64,000 nt of DNA, from assembly GCF_013363975.1 (NCBI RefSeq), contig NZ_JABWGN010000007.1:1-64000 (forward strand), read 5' to 3'. The DNA is from Nonomuraea montanisoli. GTDB lineage: Bacteria; Actinomycetota; Actinomycetes; Streptosporangiales; Streptosporangiaceae. Under the pieces are notes generated by a model that was given only the letters and a program-made list of their open reading frames with translations, did no database searches and was not told the origin of the DNA. Position 1 is the stretch's first letter, and the number at the start of each line of letters is the position of its first letter. Position numbers and translations under genes: made by a program. Shown piece by piece: positions 58,577 through 64,000 of the stretch.

Positions 58577-59275
58577 TCAGGCGTCCCTGCGGATCCGCGC
58601 GTGAAGGTCGACCTCGGTTCGCTCGATCCAGTCGCCCTTATCGGTGATCGCCTGGTCGTGGTACGCCTTCAGGAAGGCGCGCGGGTACGGCGACATGACC
58701 CGGTACAGGGTCGCGGCCACGTACTTGCCGGCCACGAGCGGCCGGTAGATCTTGTTGTCGATGGTGAGGCTTCCGCCGTGGATCTCGTGCCCGAGCCCGT
58801 ACGCGGACGGCGCCTCGCCGTGCGACGCAGGGACGCCAGCGGCGCTCATCTCGCGCGCCCACCGGGCGATGCGGTCGTTGTGCGCCTCCATCGCCTCGCA
58901 CAAGCCACTCAGGGCGGCCTCGAAGCCGTCGAGGGCGGCGATGATGTCCTCCGCCCGGTCGAGGTCGCCGGCGGCCTCCTCGCGGATCCTGGCGCGGATC
59001 TCGGCCTTCCGCGCCTCGGTGCGCTTCTCCGTGATCTCGCGGGTCCGCTTCTCGGCGGCCTGGACGCGCATCGCGGCGTGCTCGGCGTCGTCACGCAGCT
59101 TGGCCAGCTTGGCGGGGGTGACGTCCTGGCCGCCGGGCAGCTCGCCGCGTACAGCGCGCTCGGCGTCCTGGACGGCGGCGGCGGCCTGCTCGGATTCGGC
59201 CTGGGCGGTGGCGAGGATGGCGGCAACCTCCTGGTCGGTCATCGCCAGGTCGGGGTCGATCGTGTCCGTGGTCAT
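58577..59275 (-). CDS. Coiled-coil protein of the tape measure operon
   Basis: 232 aa. A coiled coil at about 40-135 (RDDAEHAAMRVQAAEKRTREITEKRTEARKAEIRARIREE) precedes a C-terminal globular part (LTIDNKIYRPLVAGKYVAATLYRVMSPYPRAFLKAYHDQ). ATG 59275; 17 bp after the previous gene and 2 bp before the next. The C-terminal half has the look of a virion or structural protein, but no family was recognised. Confidence 0.6.
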   Translation of the reverse strand: MTTDTIDPDLAMTDQEVAAILATAQAESEQAAAAVQDAERAVRGELPGGQDVTPAKLAKLRDDAEHAAMRVQAAEKRTREITEKRTEARKAEIRARIREEAAGDLDRAEDIIAALDGFEAALSGLCEAMEAHNDRIARWAREMSAAGVPASHGEAPSAYGLGHEIHGGSLTIDNKIYRPLVAGKYVAATLYRVMSPYPRAFLKAYHDQAITDKGDWIERTEVDLHARIRRDA

Positions 59276-59292
59276 GTCATGGTCCTTTCAGG

Positions 59293-59964
59293 TCAGCCGT
59301 AGTAGACGGGGCGGCGAGCACGAGCGGCGTCCTGTGCCGCCTTCTCCGCCTCCTGGCGGAGCGCGGGCAGCGTGAACGTCTCGGGTGGCCGCTTGGCGCC
59401 GCGGAAGGCCTGGCCGACCCAGGCGCGGCCGGGACCATGGCCCGCCAGCTCCTCGTTGAGGGCGCGGATCTCGGTGAGCAGGTCTCGCTTGCCGGTCGCG
59501 TCCGCCCACTGGTCGATGAGCTTCGTGTGCCCGGCGTCCTGCCCAGCGGTGAGCACGGCGCGCGCCTGGACGTCGTCGCCGAAGCGGAGGGCGTCGGCGA
59601 GCATCTGCTGACGCTTCTCCGGACTGGCCTGGCGGGCTGCTTCCAGGTGGGCGCGGAACGCGGTCTGGAGGACGGCGGCGTCGGCCGGGCTGGCGTCGGT
59701 GGGGATGCCGGGGCCGGTCGGGATCTGCGCCTGGAGGTGGTTGAGGCGGGCGACGCGGCGGCCGTGCAGGTCCTCGGCGAGGCGCTGGAGTTCGGCGCCG
59801 TGCTCCTCGTACGCCTGGACGATGGCCTCGGCGCGGCCGAGGTCCGACAGGGCGGCGTCGGAGCGGGCGGCGTCTACCTTGGCGGCGTAGGCGGCCTGGG
59901 CCGCGCTCGCGGCAGTGACGGCCGGGTCAGTCTGGGCCGGGGGAAGCGGTGCGGGCTCGGACAT
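59293..59964 (-). CDS. Helical hypothetical protein
   Basis: 223 aa from ATG 59964. Mostly Ala-rich helices (SAAQAAYAAKVDAARSDAALSDLGRAEAIVQAYEEHGAELQRL) with a C-terminal segment FRGAKRPPETFTLPALRQEAEKAAQDAARARRPVYYG. It overlaps the HTH gene before it by 38 bp and is followed after 17 bp by the coiled-coil gene. Part of the five-gene operon. Function unknown. Confidence 0.55.
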   Translation of the reverse strand: MSEPAPLPPAQTDPAVTAASAAQAAYAAKVDAARSDAALSDLGRAEAIVQAYEEHGAELQRLAEDLHGRRVARLNHLQAQIPTGPGIPTDASPADAAVLQTAFRAHLEAARQASPEKRQQMLADALRFGDDVQARAVLTAGQDAGHTKLIDQWADATGKRDLLTEIRALNEELAGHGPGRAWVGQAFRGAKRPPETFTLPALRQEAEKAAQDAARARRPVYYG

Positions 59965-60373
59965 GCGGACTCCTTCGTGAGGCCACCAGGGCGGCGGCAT
60001 CCTGCGCTCTCCATACGCCTCGCCGGACCTGCCGGTGTCCGGCCTCGGTCATCAGCCGGCGGGCGTGCCGGTCGGTGACGTCGAGCAGGCCGGCGAGGCG
60101 GTCTGTGGAGATGTGATCGCAGTCTGCGCCGATGTCCGGAAGCTGCGGCGAGGGATGTCCGGAGGGGGTGATGGCTTGGGCGAGGGCGGCGGCGCGCAGC
60201 TCGTCGAGCCATCGGGCGAGGCCGGGCGGGATCTGGGCGCCGTTGGCGCGGTGGCGGGCGAGCTGGTCGCGCAGGATGCGCCAGACGGGCATCGCGTACT
60301 CGACGGGCACCGGAGGGGCGACGACGCCCCCGTGCTCCGAAGCGGACGGGCCGGGGGCGTCAGCGCCAACCAT
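59927..60373 (-). CDS. HTH protein opening the tape measure operon
   Basis: 148 aa. The C-terminal region DRLAGLLDVTDRHARRLMTEAGHRQVRRGVWRAQDAAALVASRR is a MerR/excisionase-like winged helix-turn-helix. The N-terminal part (VWRILRDQLARHRANGAQIPPGLARWLDELRAAAL) is helical. It is the first gene of the operon and has the longest upstream spacer (60374-60553), so it may regulate the operon or act as a directionality factor. Confidence 0.65.
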   Translation of the reverse strand: MVGADAPGPSASEHGGVVAPPVPVEYAMPVWRILRDQLARHRANGAQIPPGLARWLDELRAAALAQAITPSGHPSPQLPDIGADCDHISTDRLAGLLDVTDRHARRLMTEAGHRQVRRGVWRAQDAAALVASRRSPHVRARTASPGPD

Positions 60374-60553
60374 GATCGCTCAAAGTCACAGTCCGTGCAT
60401 GCATAACCATGCGGAAGGCAGCGAATGATCGGACAGAACGGGACGAACACTCGGCCGTTTGCCGCCCCATAAGAAAAGCCAACGTCAGCGCGTCGCCGCA
60501 CCCTACAGTGCATAGATTCTGTCTGGTATAGCCCATCGGGCGATCACGCATCG

Positions 60554-61261
60554 TCATCTGGTCGCCTGCTCGATCGTGGGCCCATGCTGCTGCCACCACG
60601 CGCTGTGCTGCCCGGCCAGATCGTCGGGGCCGGGCGGCCTCGGCAGGCCGAGAGTCCGCGCGACCTGACACAGCCATGCGTCCTGTGCCCAGGCGTCGAG
60701 CATGTCGGCCGGACGCGGAGGGAGCACCGGCACCTTGGCGGGCTTCGGCTGCTCGCTGGCCGGGACATCGGCGGCGGGCGCCAGGCGGGCGCCGAGGACG
60801 GCGCGGGCGCGCTCAAGCCGCTTCTCCACCGCGCTGGAGATCGAGGCGAGCTGCTGGGCGTCGCGATGCCTGGCCGCGTTCTCCAGGCGGCGTAGACGGC
60901 GCTTCAGGCCCTGGTCGGTGGACTCGGTGAGCGACGGTCCGGCCGCGCGCACGAGGACCCCGTACAGCTCGCGCGCGGCTTCGACGTCGGCCGGGTGGAG
61001 TGCGGCGGCGAGCGACTTGAGCATGGCCACCGTGGGGCGGCGGTGGCCCAACTCCAGCTTGGACACCGACCCGCGGTGCGAGCCTGCCCGCTCGGCGAGC
61101 TGGCGCTGCGACAGGCCGGCCTCGATGCGGCGGGCCCGGATCAGGGCACCGAGGCCGGCGGCGAGCGCGGCCTGCTCTGCGGCGTCCGGTTCGCCCCACG
61201 GGCCAGGCGCGCCGCGCTCGCGCCGGCGGAGGGGTGGGGCGTCGTCGGTCGGGGTCGTCAT
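60554..61261 (-). CDS. XRE-family regulator
   Basis: 235 aa. The helix-turn-helix is at about 35-90 (LGALIRARRIEAGLSQRQLAERAGSHRGSVSKLELGHRRPTVAMLKSLAAAL). A helical linker and a C-terminal domain with DAWLCQVARTLGLPRPPGPDDLAGQHSAWW follow. ATG 61261. It lies immediately downstream of the palindrome array at 61283-61557, which may be its operator region. Possibly the element's repressor. Confidence 0.82.
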   Translation of the reverse strand: MTTPTDDAPPLRRRERGAPGPWGEPDAAEQAALAAGLGALIRARRIEAGLSQRQLAERAGSHRGSVSKLELGHRRPTVAMLKSLAAALHPADVEAARELYGVLVRAAGPSLTESTDQGLKRRLRRLENAARHRDAQQLASISSAVEKRLERARAVLGARLAPAADVPASEQPKPAKVPVLPPRPADMLDAWAQDAWLCQVARTLGLPRPPGPDDLAGQHSAWWQQHGPTIEQATR

Positions 61262-61282
61262 CGGCTGGGCTCCCTTCGTTCG

Positions 61283-61557
61283 TTTGGCCGGTCAAACCGG
61301 CTGGTGCACCCTCACGCGCGCACACGCGTTTTCGGGCTTCGTACGTGCGAAGCCGTGGGCTCGGCTGCGCCCTCACGCGCACGCGCGCGGCCGGGGGTTC
61401 GACCGATCGAAACGGTGGGGTTCGGTGGCCCCTCACGCGGGTGTGCACGGCTTCGGCATCCAACGTTGGTGTGCGGGCGGACGGCGGACTGTGTTCCCTC
61501 ACCCGCGCGTATGCACGGTTCGGGGCTGGGCGCGCGGTCACGCTTCGACCGGTCGAG
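61283..61557. repeat. 60-bp-phased palindrome array
   Basis: CCTCACGCG (or CCTCACCCG) occurs at 61310, 61371, 61431 and 61497, spaced 61, 60 and 66 bp. In each interval lies a short palindrome: TTTGGCCGGTCAAA (61283), CTTCGTACGTGCGAAG (61337), TTCGACCGATCGAA (61399), CCAACGTTGG (61460), CTTCGACCGGTCGAGG (61543). No gene occupies the stretch. It lies between the XRE repressor gene and a small zinc protein gene, about 700 bp from the primase. Candidate replication origin or operator array. Confidence 0.7.
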
Positions 61558-61561
61558 GTGG

Positions 61562-62044
61562 TCATCCTCTGGCCATGCCGGGCTGGTCGAGCTGCTTGCA
61601 GGTCGAGCAGAGGCTGTAGTCGATCTGGACGGGCGGGAGCGCGAGCGCGCGGCCGGGGAGGCTGAGGACGACGGCGGGGAGCTGGAGGCCGACGAAGTGC
61701 ATGGTCACGGTGCGGCGTCGGCAGTGGTCGCACTTGTGATCTTCTGCGGTGCCTTGGGTACGGCGGACGGCTTGGGTCATGCAGGGGGCGCAGCGGATGA
61801 GCCCGGAGGCCCAGGGGGTCCAGAGGGCGGGCTGTGGGGCGGTGGCGGTGAGGTGGGGGCAGAAGCCGATGCGGGCGCTGTGGAGGCCGTTGTGGAGGCG
61901 GGTGACCATCTGCTTGCCGATGGCGCCGGGGGTGGCTGCGCCGGTGGTGCCGTTGAAGCGTTGGGCGGTGTGGTGGAGGGAGGCGAGGGAGTGGTTGGTG
62001 GCGGCGGTGGCCTGGTCGATGAGGGCGGTCGCTGAGGGGGTCAC
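61562..62044 (-). CDS. Small Cys-rich protein next to the primase
   Basis: 160 aa from GTG 62044 with GGAAGGACC upstream. Three Cys pairs occur: CAPCM, CDHCRRR and CSTCKQ (about residues 100-155), suggesting two zinc sites. The N-terminal half is helical (ATALIDQATAATNHSLASLHHTAQRF). It lies just downstream of the primase in the same direction, so it may be a replication accessory. Not recognised. Confidence 0.6.
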   Translation of the reverse strand: MTPSATALIDQATAATNHSLASLHHTAQRFNGTTGAATPGAIGKQMVTRLHNGLHSARIGFCPHLTATAPQPALWTPWASGLIRCAPCMTQAVRRTQGTAEDHKCDHCRRRTVTMHFVGLQLPAVVLSLPGRALALPPVQIDYSLCSTCKQLDQPGMARG

Positions 62045-62062
62045 AATGGGTCCTTCCGGTTG

Positions 62063-62132
62063 TTTCCGCTGGTCAGGCGGGGTGTGTAGGGTCCTCTTGG
62101 TCTTTCCGCTGGTCAGAGGGGGTGTGTAGGGT
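62063..62132. repeat. 30-bp direct repeat, 40-bp period
   Basis: TTTCCGCTGGTCAG at 62063 and again at 62103, each followed by a G-rich GGGTGTGTAGGGT element (two differences between the copies in total). A third, partial copy begins at 62142 (TTTTCCG). Located between the primase stop and the ribosome site of the zinc protein gene. Confidence 0.75.
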
Positions 62133-62226
62133 GGTGCAGGGTTTTCCGAAAGTCGCCACGCGCGCGCCCATGGGGGATTAACGGGGAACCCTGCATGACC
62201 CTGCACTTCCACAGGTCAGCGCGTTC

Positions 62227-64000
62227 CTAGCCGTCATCGGCCATCAGCACCAAGCCCCGATAGGTGAACCCACCGGACCCGCGCTTCTTCTCGTGCCCGC
62301 GCTGCCCCATCGACTCGGCGAACGCCTTCTCCGAGCCCGGGTCCTCGCCGTTCACGTAGCACCACTGCGTCCAGGCCGTGAACAGCTCGCGCGCCTTCAC
62401 GTGGCTGTGCGGGTTCTTCATCGTGCGCTCGTCGAGGAAGCGGCCCAGCGCGTCGCTGTCGGCCTGGTACGCCTCGGTGCGCCGGCGTACGGCGTCGGGC
62501 GGGTTGAGCCCCTGCTGCTGGTAGTCGAGCCACCCCTGGTAGGCCCAGGCGATCACTGTGGGGGCGGCGGCCTTCAGCCGGTCCGGTAGGCCGTTGTCCT
62601 GCTCGCTGGCTGGGATCACGACGTCGAACGGGACGACGAGGAGGCGGCGCCAGACGGCCGGGTCGTCGCCGGACACGGCGGGCAGGTGGTTCGTGAGCAT
62701 GATCAGGGTGTGGGACGGCAAGAACGTGATGGGGTTCTTGTGCATCAAGTTCGCCTCGATGGGGTCGCCGCCGACGAGCCGCTTCATCGTGGCCTCGGCG
62801 AAGCGCCTGCCCTTCTCCGTCTCGGAGCAGAACACCAGGCGGGCACCCCGTAACCGCATCTTGAACGCGCCGTGCCGCTCGTGCTTGGACTCCATGAGCA
62901 TCGCGGGGTCGATCTCGATGGCGTAGTCACCGAACGCGGCCATGAGCGCATCGCGGGTGGTGCCCTTGCCGTTCGCGCCGGTGCCGGTGAAGATCAGCAT
63001 CACGTGCTCGGTGACCTTGCCGAGCATCGCGTAGCCGAAGACGCGCTGCACGAACGCGCGCACCTCGGGGTCGGGCAGGATGCGGGCGAGGAACGCGGCC
63101 CACTCGCTGCCGTGGTCGGGCCTGGGCGCGGCGCCGGCGACCTTGGTGATCAGGTCGGCGCGGTTGTTCGGCCGGACGGTGCCGGTCTCCAGGTCGAGGG
63201 TGCCGCCGGGGGTGTTGAACAGGTACGGGTCGGCGTCCAGGGCACTGGAGGCGGTCGAGATGGGCGGGAGCGCGGCGGCGAACTTCAGCATGCCCTCGGC
63301 GCCGGAGGCGTTCTCGGCCTTGCGGGCGTCCTTGAGCAGGTCGTCGCGGTCCTGCCCCTTGAGGGTGATGGCCTCGGACAGCGCGTTCTTGGTGGTGGCG
63401 ACGGCCGCCTGGAGGTCGGCGCGCTGGTCGTCGGCGGCCCACCGGGTGCCGTCCCAGCGGTGCCAACCGATGCCGTGGACGTAGCGCAGCTGCTCGGCGT
63501 GCTCGGCGACGAACCGCTCGGCCATGCGCAGGTGTCCGCGATGCTGGGTGCCCGGGCCGGCCGCGGGGGCGGGGTGGAGCTGGTGGACGGTGGCGAGGTT
63601 GCCGTCGACGGTGGGCGCGATCAGGTCGCGCGGGTCGTCCTGGTCGGCGCGGCGGCCGTACCCCTGCCCGGCGAGGTCCTTGGCGGCGGAGCTGATGGCG
63701 GCCGGGCTGGTCGAGCCCTGGGTGAGCAGGGTGTAGGCGCCGAACTTGTCGTACGGCCTCTCGGCCTCGAACTCTGTGCTCGTGCTGAAGACGTACAGGT
63801 TGTCCATGCCGCCGCGGCCGGTCGTCGCCGAGATGCCGCGTGCCTTGCCGGGCCTGCGCCAGTAGGAGGTGCCGGCCGTGTCGGTGTGGACCCGCGTCCA
63901 GCCGCGCACGCCGATGATGTCGTCCCACGTGGCGCGCTCGTTGAAGTCGTCGCCCGGCCGCACGCTTCCGTCGTCGTCGACGCGGGCGGGCTGGGTGAAG
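62227..64000 (-). CDS. DNA primase/polymerase with D5-type SF3 helicase (5' end outside)
   Basis: At least 591 residues; the frame runs open to the window edge. The first visible part VDDDGSVRPGDDFNERATWDDIIGVRGW is the end of a Prim-Pol/AEP primase domain. A D5_N region (VHGIGWHRWDGTRWAADD) follows. The SF3/D5 helicase has Walker A GTGANGKGTTRDALM (about 330), VFCSETEKGRRF and LPSHTLIMLTNHLPAV as sensor-type blocks, and a Pro/Arg-rich end. This is the replication protein of P4-type phages and of actinomycete integrative elements. The element therefore likely initiates its own replication near here. Confidence 0.9.
   Translation of the reverse strand, partial: FTQPARVDDDGSVRPGDDFNERATWDDIIGVRGWTRVHTDTAGTSYWRRPGKARGISATTGRGGMDNLYVFSTSTEFEAERPYDKFGAYTLLTQGSTSPAAISSAAKDLAGQGYGRRADQDDPRDLIAPTVDGNLATVHQLHPAPAAGPGTQHRGHLRMAERFVAEHAEQLRYVHGIGWHRWDGTRWAADDQRADLQAAVATTKNALSEAITLKGQDRDDLLKDARKAENASGAEGMLKFAAALPPISTASSALDADPYLFNTPGGTLDLETGTVRPNNRADLITKVAGAAPRPDHGSEWAAFLARILPDPEVRAFVQRVFGYAMLGKVTEHVMLIFTGTGANGKGTTRDALMAAFGDYAIEIDPAMLMESKHERHGAFKMRLRGARLVFCSETEKGRRFAEATMKRLVGGDPIEANLMHKNPITFLPSHTLIMLTNHLPAVSGDDPAVWRRLLVVPFDVVIPASEQDNGLPDRLKAAAPTVIAWAYQGWLDYQQQGLNPPDAVRRRTEAYQADSDALGRFLDERTMKNPHSHVKARELFTAWTQWCYVNGEDPGSEKAFAESMGQRGHEKKRGSGGFTYRGLVLMADDG

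Larger units (their letters stand above)
49977..64000. mobile_element. Integrated element with primase, tape measure and repeat arrays (right end outside)
   Basis: Evidence for one element: a tRNA-derived att site at the left; several XRE/HTH regulators; a D5/Prim-Pol replication protein; iteron-like arrays; an HNH nuclease; small DUF6907-like genes; and a phage-type tape measure gene. Virion head, terminase, lysis and transfer genes are not in the visible part. A prophage, a phage satellite or an AICE-type element are all possible. Confidence 0.65.

Noticed and set aside
61283..61557. CRISPR-like array (repeats at about 60 bp)
   Set aside because: The conserved step is only 9 bp, the intervals contain palindromes rather than foreign spacers, and no cas genes are near.

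Overview
The window is high-GC DNA from an actinomycete. Codon third positions are strongly G/C, GTG and TTG starts are common, and many genes are translationally coupled by ATGA overlaps. The regulator repertoire (AfsR/SARP, XRE/MmyB-type, WYL, MocR), a Ser/Thr kinase with an extracellular tail and WXG-like proteins all fit a filamentous actinomycete. I infer something near Nonomuraea or Streptosporangium, but nothing here fixes the genus.

Left part (1-47 kb) is ordinary accessory chromosome built mostly of divergent regulator/target pairs. It opens with the 3' end of an L-serine ammonia-lyase gene and a decayed toxin-antitoxin locus. Next come a 14-TM drug exporter with a TetR regulator, a cupin and a CehA/McbA-type PHP hydrolase, and a pair of WXG-like genes. 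A tightly coupled minus-strand operon follows: a PEP-synthase-like dikinase, an MFS transporter and an ATP-grasp ligase (12.4 to 7.7 kb). Then: a DUF3800 protein, a Ser/Thr kinase, a secreted metzincin and a lipoprotein; a solitary 557-aa coiled-coil protein of unknown function (17.6-19.3 kb); an oxidoreductase/XRE pair, a methyltransferase and an FAD monooxygenase; a large AfsR-type regulator, a Cys-less asparagine-synthase-like protein and a frameshifted gene; a BRCT plus beta-propeller protein; a multicopper oxidase operon; and a GbsR/MarR-like regulator facing a serine hydrolase. A MocR regulator and a class V aminotransferase share overlapping start codons inside a palindrome. RidA faces a WYL regulator. 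A VanX/Ddl operon and a DHFR-like protein end this part.

From 47.25 to 50.03 kb lies the wreck of an integrative element. Two partial copies of a tRNA-Ser(GCU) 3' end (47440-47494 and 49977-50031) sit in a 174-181 bp direct repeat. Each is next to a different fragment of a tyrosine integrase: one retains the Tyr nucleophile, the other the Cys-rich insert and the R/HxxR core. Three small genes lie between them.

From 50.03 kb to the right edge is a second element, integrated at the same kind of site and still open at the right edge. It carries three DUF6907-like genes separated by hairpins, an HNH nuclease, about 1.2 kb containing four families of short repeats, XRE regulators, a five-gene operon ending in a phage-type tape measure protein, a 60-bp-phased palindrome array, and a primase-polymerase/D5-type helicase cut by the window edge. 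No capsid, terminase, portal or FtsK/TraB gene is visible, so I cannot say whether it is a prophage, a phage satellite or an actinomycete integrative conjugative element.
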